Shown here piece by piece: positions 24,279-32,752 of a stretch of 64,000 nt of DNA. A program made the translations under genes and the position numbers. Source of the DNA: Melastoma dodecandrum (lineage: Eukaryota; Streptophyta; Magnoliopsida; Myrtales; Melastomataceae); the NCBI GenBank assembly GCA_029817715.1, contig JARUPY010000137.1:1-64000 (forward strand). The letters are read 5' to 3'. Below the pieces are notes generated by a model. That model did not search any database. It saw only the letters and a program-made list of their open reading frames with translations, and was not told where the DNA came from. The first letter of the stretch is position 1, and each line of letters starts with the position of its first letter.

Positions 24279-24379
24279 CGTAGTCGTCTAGGCCGACTCA
24301 CGACGAAATCGACTAGGTCGATTTATGACAAAGTCGATTAGGTCGACTTATAAACGGGGTCGACTAGGTCGACTCACGA
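24279..24379 (+). repeat. 25-26-bp tandem repeat, four copies, in LTR U3
   Basis: Four degenerate units at 24279, 24304, 24329 and 24355, each containing a version of GTCGACTAGGTCGACT, which is itself nearly palindromic. The same array is at 35981-36081 in the 3' LTR. Its place upstream of the TATA box suggests an enhancer-like array, but that is inference. Confidence 0.85.
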
Positions 24380-24701
24380 TGAAGGAACATGGTGATCAAA
24401 GCCAATCAAGATGACTCAACAGTAGCTAGGTCTACTAGTAGAGTCGAATCGACGGAATCCTGGATAAAGTCGACCAAGTCGATCGCAGTCCGTACAGATC
24501 GGTCAAGTCGACGAGGTCGGAATAAATTTATTCATTTTCAATCACGTTTGCTAAAGATCGTAACTGATCTTAAATATCCAGGAACGTGATCCCATATATC
24601 AAGGGGGTTGTTGAGACACCCCCACGACATTAGGGATCACGATCTATAACACGATCTGTAAAAAGATTTATCTGTTACTCGTTAATCGCATACAAATCCT
24701 C

Positions 24702-24709
24702 TATAAATA
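24702..24709 (+). promoter_or_regulatory. TATA box of the LTR promoter
   Basis: TATAAATA, about 510 bases into the LTR. The matching copy is at 36404-36411. Transcription of the element would begin roughly 25-35 bases downstream. Confidence 0.75.
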
Positions 24710-24824
24710 GCAGAGGGATTTTTCAAAACAGGGTACGACCACACGCAGCCAAAACACTGAAGTTTGTTCGTCAACCTTAGGAAATTAGACACCTCGACCC
24801 GGTTCATCGGTCAACTCCCTTTCC

Positions 24825-24985
24825 ACCAGCAGAGTGAGCTCGTAGGGCCTTTGCCGTCAACCCCCGCCAGCGACACCACCGACGGAGTGAGCTCGTAGGG
24901 CCTTCGTCACAACTCTCCGCCAGCGACCACCACCGACGGAGCGAGCTTCCAAGGCCTTCGTCACGCGTTCTCCGCCGCTACAAGA
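24825..24985 (+). repeat. Tandem repeat of about 53 bp, three copies, in LTR R-U5
   Basis: Three related units share GTGAGCTCGTAGGGCCTT-type cores followed by CGCCAGCGAC; the third is more diverged. It lies downstream of the TATA box, so it would be in the element's RNA leader. The 3' LTR carries the same array. Confidence 0.8.
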
Positions 24986-25184
24986 TCCTACGTCGTCACC
25001 ATCGTGTCCCTTTTTCCTTTTAATGGCTGTAAGCCCTTTTCTTTTAATGTTCTGAAGATTGTAAGACTTGCATTATTTTTTGTATAAAGTTAGTGCATCT
25101 TCTTACTGGCGACCACAATACTACTACTGTGAGTCCTTTGCCAAATATTTCCGACGTGTTCCATTCTGTGCGCGAACACGTTTT

Positions 25185-25201
25185 TGGCGACCACAGTGGG
25201 A
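25185..25201 (+). other. Primer binding site
   Basis: TGGCGACCACAGTGGGA, six bases after the 5' LTR. It begins with the TGG that pairs with a tRNA CCA end and resembles the TGGCGAC-type sites of Tat/Ogre elements, usually assigned to tRNA-Arg. The exact tRNA was not checked. Confidence 0.75.
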
Positions 25202-25205
25202 GGAC

Positions 25206-28200
25206 ATGCCGAGAAATACTCGAAGTACTACTCAGAATCCCTTAGATGGGGAAAACCAGGAACTTCCTCCGGGAATGAACTTGGAAGCGCCAGCCCTAGG
25301 AGGCCAGGCAGCTACGAACCAGTCCGCTTTTGATTCACATGCCCAAGTGCCAGCCCTAGGAGGCCAAGCAGCTACAAACCAGTCCGCTTTTGATTCACAT
25401 GCCCCGTCCGAATTTATTTCGAGACTGGAGTTCCACAAGGAATTGGGGAGTGTGCGTCAGGATTTGACCGATATGAAGGGCATCCTAATGGATGTCCAAA
25501 CTCTAATAGGGCGTCTTTCTGGCCCGAGAGACGAGGAAAGAGTAAGACCTCGTATGAGAGAGGCCCCATTTAGGGAGTCTACGTTCATGGCGGACGCTCG
25601 TCGGACTACTCAAGGGCCACGTAACGTGACTTTTGAGCGATCCGACATAAGGACAAATACTCTATTCGAACCTGGGAATTTGGTTCCCCCTAGTCGACCC
25701 TCTTCTTCACGTAATCAACCGACGAATACGTATTGGAATGAGGCAGAGGACTTTCAAGAGGAAACGGATCTAGGGGAGGATTTTATTCCGTCTCATCGCC
25801 CTGGAAAAGAACCTGTAATCGACGCGACTGGAGACCCCTATGGGCTTGGATCCCGAGGTGGAAACTTTCGGGAAGAGCCTTCTTTCTACACGAGGAATCC
25901 AGTGAGTCAGACAGTGGGGGAAAGATCTCCGTACAGCCCGATAAGGTCGACTCGACCTACAGCGCAGGCCCCAGTAGGCGGTGTACCCCCAGACTTGAGG
26001 GAGGCCATAACTCAGGTTATAGAGCAAGTCGTCCCCGGAATAGCTCGGCGAGACGACGCCTGTTTGTACAGGTCTCCCTATCCTACGTATGTCGACAGGG
26101 ATTTCCCTTTACCTAGAGGTTATAAGGTGCCCGACTTTACTCGTTTTTCGGGTGAAGATGAAATGACCCCACTCGAGCATGTCGCTCGCTTCACTCACCA
26201 ACTTGGTGAGGCGGCTGGGAACGACTTTTGGAAACTGAAGCTCTTCCCTAACTCGTTAACAGGGGATGCCTTTACGTGGTATGCGAGTTTGCCGCCAGGG
26301 TCAATAGCCTCGTGGACTCAGATGCAATCTATGTTCGTTAAGACCTTTGCTCGACTGGACACCCCCATGTCGATGTTTGAGGTAATGCGCCTTAAGCAGG
26401 CTAACGGAGAACACCCAGGGCAGTTTCTAATGAAACTCAGGAAGGCCCTACTACGGTGTAGCCCCCCCATACCGGAGAAGGATCAATTACTTCTCGCATT
26501 AAATGCGTTGACTGTTCCGTTCCGAAAAAAGCTGCAGGGCGAGCGCTTTGCTGACCTGTATGACTTAGCAAGGAGGGCCGCAGAGTATTATCAGCTCCTT
26601 ACAGAGGAAGCCCAGCTGACTCGAGCCTACCAAGTCGACACTTATGAAGTCGACGTGGCGGAATTTGTCAAGGGGGAGTCGACTATATGCGACCCCCTGG
26701 CTAAGAAGAATTCCAAAGCTAAGGCATCCCAAAAGAATGCCGAAGAAAGAAAGTATTCTTTCGACACAGATAAAGTCGACGCTATATTCGACTGGCTTCA
26801 TCAAAGGAAAAGGATTAGGCTTAAGCCCGGCCATCGAGTTCCCCAGACAGAGAGGGAAAAGAATAGGAATTACTGCAAGTGGCATGGGTCTTTCACCCAT
26901 GCTACCAAGGACTGTTTGTCCTTTAGAAATATCATACAGGATTTAATAGAGTCTAAAGAGCTCCGTTTTCCCGAAGTTGACGAAGTCGCCGTGGTGGATA
27001 ATAATCCATTCGGGGATGAAGTCGCTATTCATACGTTCGACATATTTGACGCTGAGGTTAATCTCTTAGAAGTTATTAACGACTCTGTTGTACCCTCGCA
27101 GGACGTACAAGCAACCGGCGAGACTTTGGTGGCTAATGCCCTCATGAAGCGACTAGCTGAGCGTGGGGTCTTCATTCTGCCCAAAGGAAGGGAGAAGTGG
27201 CTATGCCACTGGCACTTGAACGACACTCACACTACGGATCGGTGCCACACGTTCAAGAAGTATCTACTGGACAGCAAAACGGAGGAGTGGTACGACTTGA
27301 CCCCGTTCGAAGAAGCAGCAATGTCGCTCAATACTCCCCAAGGATCTTCTCACGCCTTCAGAAGCCCTCCTAGCGCAGATCGCCGATTAGCCTCGCGAGG
27401 TGGAAGAGGAGGCCCCCAGGGTCACAAGGGCAATGGAGAGGCAGTCGCCCGGGGAACAGAACGCCCGGCACGGCGACTGGAGTTCATAGACTCATCTGGC
27501 CAAAGGGTCATCAAACAGGGGTACACTAGAACTACCCCTGTCAAGGAGATCAAGCCGGTAGCGGAACATAAGGGAGAGGACCAACCTCAGCAGGCCATGA
27601 ATCGCAGACCCCGTTATGCGTCGCAGACAGTCGATCCTCAGGAACTACGGAGGGGGCCACCCATCGCCCAATTCCTAGACGAAAAGCTGTTGTGCCAAAA
27701 GTGCAAGCTGATCGCTCACAACCGCATACTCATTACCCAGCTCTGCACAGCATGCTGCGTTAGCTACTTCTTGCGGCTCGTCGACTTATCCGCAAAAGGG
27801 GAGATGCTCGTGAAGGCAGCCCGTCCGGAGGGCTCAGGTAACTCGAACCTTAACAAGCCCTCGAATAGGCCAGCAGATAACCCTGTGCAGGTAGGATATG
27901 ACCCAGCCGACGGAAGGTTTGTGGAGGTAAGTCGACTTCCCTTTGGTTCTAAGAAACCAAGATTTGTCAAAGCGCTTAACCCTTCGTCTCAATGGCAGAA
28001 GGCGGAAAGAAAGATTACGCTTCCCGTGAGGGCTCAAAAGAGAAAAGAAAGGCGTCTAAGTCATGCCCAGAAAAAGCCAAGAATGACCCCTGTGATGCCA
28101 TCCTTTGGCGGGAACCACGCCACAGGGAAACAAGTCGCAGAGCCCGAGCGGGTCGAGTCTACTGATTACTCGGAAGACCCAGGCTCGAGTTTCGACTACA

Positions 28201-29171
28201 CTCCTCTACGAGGAGATAAGCCCTGCGACTTCGATGCAGAGCAAGGGCCCCTCGTGGGCTGTAACGTTCTTACCCTCCCTGCGGAGTTCGCCTGCAACAA
28301 CAAGTCGGAGGCACCGGAAGGTAAAACTCTCGACTCTAAAGTCACTACATTTCCTTCTGGCTTCCCTCTGCACTGGTTGAGGAAACCATCAGATCGCATG
28401 AAACAGCATATGCATTCGCTGTATATCTCAGCCACCTTTGATGGTGTCTTAGTGGGTCGAGTCTTAATAGACAATGGCGCCACTGTCAATGTTCTTCCCC
28501 TCGCCAAGTTTAGATTACTTGGGTACAAGCCTAGCGAGTTGGTGCGAACCGACGTAGCTGTAAGTGGTTTCAATGGGAGAAAATCCGAGTGCCTGGGTAT
28601 ATGCTCCGTGCGCCTAGGCGTCGGGAGACACGAGCAGGAAACTGCCTTCTTTGTAATCGATATAGCCCCTTCATTTAATGCGCTTTTAGGACGCGATTGG
28701 CTTCATAAGGCCGTCGCGATTCCATCTACTTTGCATAGGGAGTTAATCCTATGGCTTGACTCCGAAATAGAAATCGTTAAGGCTGATGAATACTCCTGTT
28801 GTGACAAGGGTATTTTGCATGCAGAGACGTGTAAGACAGTCAAAGACCTTACTCTGGACCAGCGCTACAAGCTGGGAGACCCCACAGTCGGACCCTTAGG
28901 TGAACCTTCAGGGAAGTTCGACTTCATCGTGAGCTATGGCACCTCTCACCCCAAGCCTGACGAAGGACCGATTGTGCCAACAGGATGGGGGCCCGACTTC
29001 ACAGACAAAGACATAGACGAGGTCCTGCAGAAGGTAGTCACGACTAAAGATGGAGGCGAGACGAACAACAGCCCAAGCGACAACCAGGGAGAAGCGCCTA
29101 AGAGCCAAGAGAGCACTGCGACGGAGTTGGAGCCCGATAGACTCCTACATGAAGGGATGTATGGACAGTGA
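25206..29171 (+). CDS. gag-pro: Tat retrotransposon Gag-protease
   Basis: A 1321-residue frame. The start used is the first ATG after the primer site (MPRNTRSTTQ); the frame is also open back into the LTR, but that is not coding. A 20-residue segment with PALGGQAATNQ is repeated twice near residues 30-66. The capsid-like retrotransposon gag domain follows at about 300-470 (DFTRFSGEDEM, WYASLPPGSIASW). Two zinc-knuckle-like motifs come next, YCKWHGSFTHATKDC and CHWHLNDTHTTDRC, of the C-x-W-H type seen in Tat elements. The aspartic protease is near residues 1070-1180 with active site LIDNGATVNVLP, then NALLGRDWL. Gag forms the particle and the protease matures it. The frame ends before RT and overlaps the next ORF by 122 bases in the +1 frame. 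Confidence 0.93.
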   Translation: MPRNTRSTTQNPLDGENQELPPGMNLEAPALGGQAATNQSAFDSHAQVPALGGQAATNQSAFDSHAPSEFISRLEFHKELGSVRQDLTDMKGILMDVQTLIGRLSGPRDEERVRPRMREAPFRESTFMADARRTTQGPRNVTFERSDIRTNTLFEPGNLVPPSRPSSSRNQPTNTYWNEAEDFQEETDLGEDFIPSHRPGKEPVIDATGDPYGLGSRGGNFREEPSFYTRNPVSQTVGERSPYSPIRSTRPTAQAPVGGVPPDLREAITQVIEQVVPGIARRDDACLYRSPYPTYVDRDFPLPRGYKVPDFTRFSGEDEMTPLEHVARFTHQLGEAAGNDFWKLKLFPNSLTGDAFTWYASLPPGSIASWTQMQSMFVKTFARLDTPMSMFEVMRLKQANGEHPGQFLMKLRKALLRCSPPIPEKDQLLLALNALTVPFRKKLQGERFADLYDLARRAAEYYQLLTEEAQLTRAYQVDTYEVDVAEFVKGESTICDPLAKKNSKAKASQKNAEERKYSFDTDKVDAIFDWLHQRKRIRLKPGHRVPQTEREKNRNYCKWHGSFTHATKDCLSFRNIIQDLIESKELRFPEVDEVAVVDNNPFGDEVAIHTFDIFDAEVNLLEVINDSVVPSQDVQATGETLVANALMKRLAERGVFILPKGREKWLCHWHLNDTHTTDRCHTFKKYLLDSKTEEWYDLTPFEEAAMSLNTPQGSSHAFRSPPSADRRLASRGGRGGPQGHKGNGEAVARGTERPARRLEFIDSSGQRVIKQGYTRTTPVKEIKPVAEHKGEDQPQQAMNRRPRYASQTVDPQELRRGPPIAQFLDEKLLCQKCKLIAHNRILITQLCTACCVSYFLRLVDLSAKGEMLVKAARPEGSGNSNLNKPSNRPADNPVQVGYDPADGRFVEVSRLPFGSKKPRFVKALNPSSQWQKAERKITLPVRAQKRKERRLSHAQKKPRMTPVMPSFGGNHATGKQVAEPERVESTDYSEDPGSSFDYTPLRGDKPCDFDAEQGPLVGCNVLTLPAEFACNNKSEAPEGKTLDSKVTTFPSGFPLHWLRKPSDRMKQHMHSLYISATFDGVLVGRVLIDNGATVNVLPLAKFRLLGYKPSELVRTDVAVSGFNGRKSECLGICSVRLGVGRHEQETAFFVIDIAPSFNALLGRDWLHKAVAIPSTLHRELILWLDSEIEIVKADEYSCCDKGILHAETCKTVKDLTLDQRYKLGDPTVGPLGEPSGKFDFIVSYGTSHPKPDEGPIVPTGWGPDFTDKDIDEVLQKVVTTKDGGETNNSPSDNQGEAPKSQESTATELEPDRLLHEGMYGQ
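25289..25403 (+). repeat. 60-bp in-frame duplication in gag
   Basis: Two copies with period exactly 60 bases (units at 25289 and 25349) and about two substitutions, encoding the doubled PALGGQAATNQSAFDSHA segment of Gag. Confidence 0.93.
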
Positions 29172-30711
29172 AGGGAAAGGCCATGCAGTCGCTGATATCC
29201 TAAAGCGACTTCAGAAGCATGTTAGGATGTCTAGGAAAGTAGGATGCCAAATAGGCAGCATCAATTTCGAAGCTAGGTCATGTAATAACGTTGACACCGA
29301 TTTAGGTGGTGTCCAGAGTCGTGAGTCACTGATGATGCCATGTGACTCACTCGTAGGCGTCAACTTAGGCGAGGCATCAAGCCCTCGAATTGTTTTCATC
29401 AGTTCCTCAATGAATAAAGAACTTTTCAATTCTATCAGAGTTACTCTAGAAGAGTTTAAAGACTGTTTCGCTTGGGATTACACTGAGATGCCTGGCCTAG
29501 ATCGCCGACTTGTGGAACACAAGTTACCAATCAAAACGGGATTTAAACCAGTCCAACAGGCGCCGAGGAGAATGACTCACGAAGTCACTCAAGCAGTATT
29601 CGAGGAAGTCAAGAAGCTCTTTAAGGCTGGATATATAAGGACATCAAGGTACACCGAGTGGATATCCAGTATAGTTCCTGTCATTAAGAAGAATGGTAAG
29701 ATTAGAGTTTGCATCGACTTCAGAGACTTGAACCGTGCTACTCCAAAGGATGAGTACCCCATGCCTATCGCAGACGACTTAGTCGACAAGACTGCAGGGC
29801 ATCAAATTATGTCCTTCATGGATGGTTTCTCAGGGTATAACCAAATCTTCCTAGCTGAGGAGGATATCCATAAAACTGCGTTCAGGTGTCCCTTAGGCAT
29901 TTTCGAATGGGTAGTTATGCCATTCGGACTCAAAAACGCTGGGGCAACCTACCAACGAGCCATGAACGCTGTATTTGATGCCTCGATTAACAAAACAGTC
30001 GAAGTATACATAGACGATATAGTGGTCAAATCGCAAGATGAGAAATCACATGTTAATGACCTTAGAAATGCTTTCATTCGAATGAGAAAGCATCAGCTCA
30101 AACTAAACCCTCTCAAATGTGCATTCGGAGTCAGAGCAGGACATTTCCTAGGGTTCCTAGTCCATCAACGTGGCATAGAAGTCGACCAGAACAAGGTGAA
30201 TGCCATCCAAGGGTTGAACCCTCCGAGTAATAAGAAGCAGTTACAGGCTTTCTTAGGAAGGGTCAATTATCTAAGGCGATTTATTGGTAACGTCGCTGGA
30301 CGGACAGAAGTTTTCTCAACTTTACTAAAAGCAAAGGGAAATTTTGTGTGGAGTGACGAACACCAAAAAGCATTTGAAGGCTTAAAGGAGTACTTAATGA
30401 AGCCGCCTGTGCTTGCCCCTCCTCGGATAGGAAAGCCCTATCTGCTTTACGTGGCAGCGACTGAATCAGTCATCGGTGCCATGTTAGCCCAAGAGGCGGA
30501 GGACAAAACTGAGAGAGCAGTCTACTATTTGTCAAGACAACTGACTGCTACAGAAAAGCGCTATACAATTAAGGAGAAGTTATGCCTATCAATCTTTTAT
30601 GCTGTTAAGAAGCTGAGACATTATATCGGATCCCAAGAGGTTCATGTTATTGCCAAGTCCCCAGTCATAAAATACTTTTTCGAAAGTCCCCTATTGACCG
30701 GAAAGAATTAG
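29050..30711 (+). CDS. pol: Tat retrotransposon reverse transcriptase and first RNase H
   Basis: An open frame of 553 residues. The first 40 or so overlap gag-pro and may not be translated as such. Reverse transcriptase runs from about residue 155 (LPIKTGFKPV) through KNGKIRVCIDFRDLN, MPFGLKNAGATYQRAM and the catalytic YIDD in VEVYIDDIVVKS. The standard Ty3-type RNase H follows (YYLSRQLTATEKRYT, LRHYIGSQEV). The enzyme copies element RNA into DNA. The frame ends at a stop at 30709-30711 just after PLLTGKN. Related proteins continue GR-S-W and so on, and that continuation is found one base away, so an extra A in the run at 30702-30704 has cut the polyprotein here. Confidence 0.93.
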   Translation: MEARRTTAQATTREKRLRAKRALRRSWSPIDSYMKGCMDSEGKGHAVADILKRLQKHVRMSRKVGCQIGSINFEARSCNNVDTDLGGVQSRESLMMPCDSLVGVNLGEASSPRIVFISSSMNKELFNSIRVTLEEFKDCFAWDYTEMPGLDRRLVEHKLPIKTGFKPVQQAPRRMTHEVTQAVFEEVKKLFKAGYIRTSRYTEWISSIVPVIKKNGKIRVCIDFRDLNRATPKDEYPMPIADDLVDKTAGHQIMSFMDGFSGYNQIFLAEEDIHKTAFRCPLGIFEWVVMPFGLKNAGATYQRAMNAVFDASINKTVEVYIDDIVVKSQDEKSHVNDLRNAFIRMRKHQLKLNPLKCAFGVRAGHFLGFLVHQRGIEVDQNKVNAIQGLNPPSNKKQLQAFLGRVNYLRRFIGNVAGRTEVFSTLLKAKGNFVWSDEHQKAFEGLKEYLMKPPVLAPPRIGKPYLLYVAATESVIGAMLAQEAEDKTERAVYYLSRQLTATEKRYTIKEKLCLSIFYAVKKLRHYIGSQEVHVIAKSPVIKYFFESPLLTGKN

Positions 30712-30721
30712 TAAATGGAGC

Positions 30722-32620
30722 TTGGTTCTATCCGCATACGATCTGCGTTTCAAACCTCAACAGTCGGTGAAAGGGCAGGCCTTAGCCGACTTCTTAGTGA
30801 ACCACGATCCATCTGCATCAATTGATCAAGAGGAATCCCTTGAGGATGTCTGGCAAGCTTGGTTTGATGGATCTTCGGCGAAATCAGGCGTAGGCATAGG
30901 CCTCCACGTACTTTCGCCACTAGGAAAGGACGTTCGCCTAGCATATCGTCTGTCGGCGACTCATACAAACAATGCGACTGAGTACGAAGCGTTGATCACG
31001 CTCTTGAAGGAGTTATTAGCCTTGGGAGCCAGGAAAGCCAGAGTAATGGGAGACTCTCAACTGGTTATTAACCAGATGAACGGCGACTCTCTATGTCAAG
31101 AGAAACTCGCACCCTATCATCAAGTCGCTCGAAGGCTAGTCGAGCGGTTCAAAGCAATTACTTTCCTTTTTGTAGGCCGGGAGGAAAACACAATCGCTAA
31201 CGACCTAGCCCAAAAGGCTTCAGGATACAAGGGCAAAAGGGGAAGCGATTGTATCCCAGAAATAGCTTCCCACTTAGCTCCCCAAGGCGACGCGTTCACT
31301 CTGAACATAATGACAAGCGATAAAGATTGGAGGAGACCAATCACCGACTTCCTCTCCGACCCAACACAAAAGGCGAGCCAAAGAATCAAGACTCAGGCTT
31401 TGTCGTACACTCTTATAGATGGGGTACTTTACAGAAAGACCAAAGAAGGAGTCCTACTAAGGTGCGTCGACTTAGACGAAGCGACCCCAATTATGTTGGA
31501 GACTCACCAGGGTTTATGCGGGTCTCACCAATCTGGCACCAAAATGTCTTGGACTATCCAAAGACATGGTTTTTACTGGCCATCAATGCTAAAGAATTGC
31601 ATAGAAATGGCTAGGGGGTGCCAAGAGTGTCAAAAACATGGTCCGGTGTCAAGGGCCCCAGCGTCCGATTTAGTCTCAGTCATCAAGCCTTGGCCGTTTA
31701 GGTCTTGGGCTTTAGATATAATCGGGGAGATTCACCCACACTCGAGTAAAGGCGATGCCTACATTCTAGTCGCTACTGACTACTTTACCAAGTGGGTCGA
31801 GGCTCAAGTATACCAGAAAATTGATCACAAAGAGGTGATCGATTTTCTCAGATCCTCCATCATTTATAGATTTGGGATTCCCCAGAATATCGTAGTAGAT
31901 AATGGCACCGTTTTCAATAATGAGAAGGTGCGTGAATTCGCTGCTGAATTTAGCTTTTCAATCACTAATTCGACACCCTATTACCCCCAGTCGAATGGAC
32001 AAGCTGAAGCTACTAATAAGCTCATAAAGAATAACATTCAGAAAATGGTTGGTGCAAATCCAAGAAAATGGCACGAACTATTACAGGACACCTTGTGGGC
32101 TCTAAGAGTCACCAAGAGAGACAGCACAGGAGAAGCCCCTTTTTCGCTGGTATATGGGCAAGATGCTGTCCTACCTATTGAGATTCGATACAAGTCGCTC
32201 AGGGTAGCTCATTCTGACTTGCAAGACGAGGCAATGTACCTCGCTTTAGAAGAATTGGAAAAGAAGCGACTCGACGTAATAGACCGACTCGAGGTACATA
32301 AGCAAAGAATTGCTAGATACTATAATAAAAAGGTTGTCCATAAGCACTTCAAAGTGGGCGACTTGGTATGGAAGATGATCCTACCCCTTAAATCAAAAGA
32401 CCAAGTCTTGGGTAAGTGGTCTCCTAATTGGGAGGGTCCATATGAAGTGTGCGAGACATACTCATCTAATACGTATCGACTTATGACCAGAGAAGGAGAT
32501 AGGCATCCATTGAAGGTCAATGGTAAATATCTTAAATCCTACCGCGCGACTATCTGGGAAGCTCATCATAAAATCCTAAGACAAAGGACTCCATTAATTT
32601 GGGAAGCGCTTAATTCCTAA
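30722..32620 (+). CDS. pol: Tat retrotransposon second RNase H and integrase
   Basis: Continuation of the polyprotein in the +1 frame; the ATG-less junction near 30705 is probably the real start of this segment. An archaeal-type RNase H spans about residues 45-165, with catalytic acids in AWFDGSS, TEYEALI, MGDSQLVIN and NTIANDLA. Integrase follows: an HHCC zinc finger (ETHQGLCGSH, then CQECQKHG), and a DDE core with aspartates in WALDIIGEI and VVDNGTVF and the glutamate in QSNGQAEATNK. A C-terminal DNA-binding part has the pattern KVGDLVWK and GPYEV. No chromodomain is present. Having this extra RNase H in front of integrase places the element in the Tat clade. Confidence 0.92.
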   Translation: MVLSAYDLRFKPQQSVKGQALADFLVNHDPSASIDQEESLEDVWQAWFDGSSAKSGVGIGLHVLSPLGKDVRLAYRLSATHTNNATEYEALITLLKELLALGARKARVMGDSQLVINQMNGDSLCQEKLAPYHQVARRLVERFKAITFLFVGREENTIANDLAQKASGYKGKRGSDCIPEIASHLAPQGDAFTLNIMTSDKDWRRPITDFLSDPTQKASQRIKTQALSYTLIDGVLYRKTKEGVLLRCVDLDEATPIMLETHQGLCGSHQSGTKMSWTIQRHGFYWPSMLKNCIEMARGCQECQKHGPVSRAPASDLVSVIKPWPFRSWALDIIGEIHPHSSKGDAYILVATDYFTKWVEAQVYQKIDHKEVIDFLRSSIIYRFGIPQNIVVDNGTVFNNEKVREFAAEFSFSITNSTPYYPQSNGQAEATNKLIKNNIQKMVGANPRKWHELLQDTLWALRVTKRDSTGEAPFSLVYGQDAVLPIEIRYKSLRVAHSDLQDEAMYLALEELEKKRLDVIDRLEVHKQRIARYYNKKVVHKHFKVGDLVWKMILPLKSKDQVLGKWSPNWEGPYEVCETYSSNTYRLMTREGDRHPLKVNGKYLKSYRATIWEAHHKILRQRTPLIWEALNS

Positions 32621-32752
32621 GAAAATCGCGCTAGGCTTCAGTAACGTTGTTTGGAAGAATGAATTTAGCATAGTGGGCAGAAATTCATTCGAGATATAAG
32701 ATACTTGATTTGTTCAGTAAAGCAAAAATAATCGAATTGCGTTGTTCTTTGG
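32621..32752. other. Spacer between integrase and the antisense gene
   Basis: A 132-base gap between two convergent coding regions inside the element. It probably contains the 3' ends of the antisense transcript. Confidence 0.5.

Larger units (their letters stand above)
24195..25178 (+). repeat. 5' LTR of the Tat element
   Basis: 984 bp, starting TGTTGACATGG and ending GCGCGAACA. It matches 35897-36880 with the same length and two substitutions seen by eye. It contains a four-unit 25-bp repeat, a TATA box, and a three-unit repeat of about 53 bp in the transcribed part. Confidence 0.96.

Noticed and set aside
25068..25205. Gag frame extended back into the LTR
   Set aside because: It crosses the LTR end and primer binding site, which are not coding in such elements.
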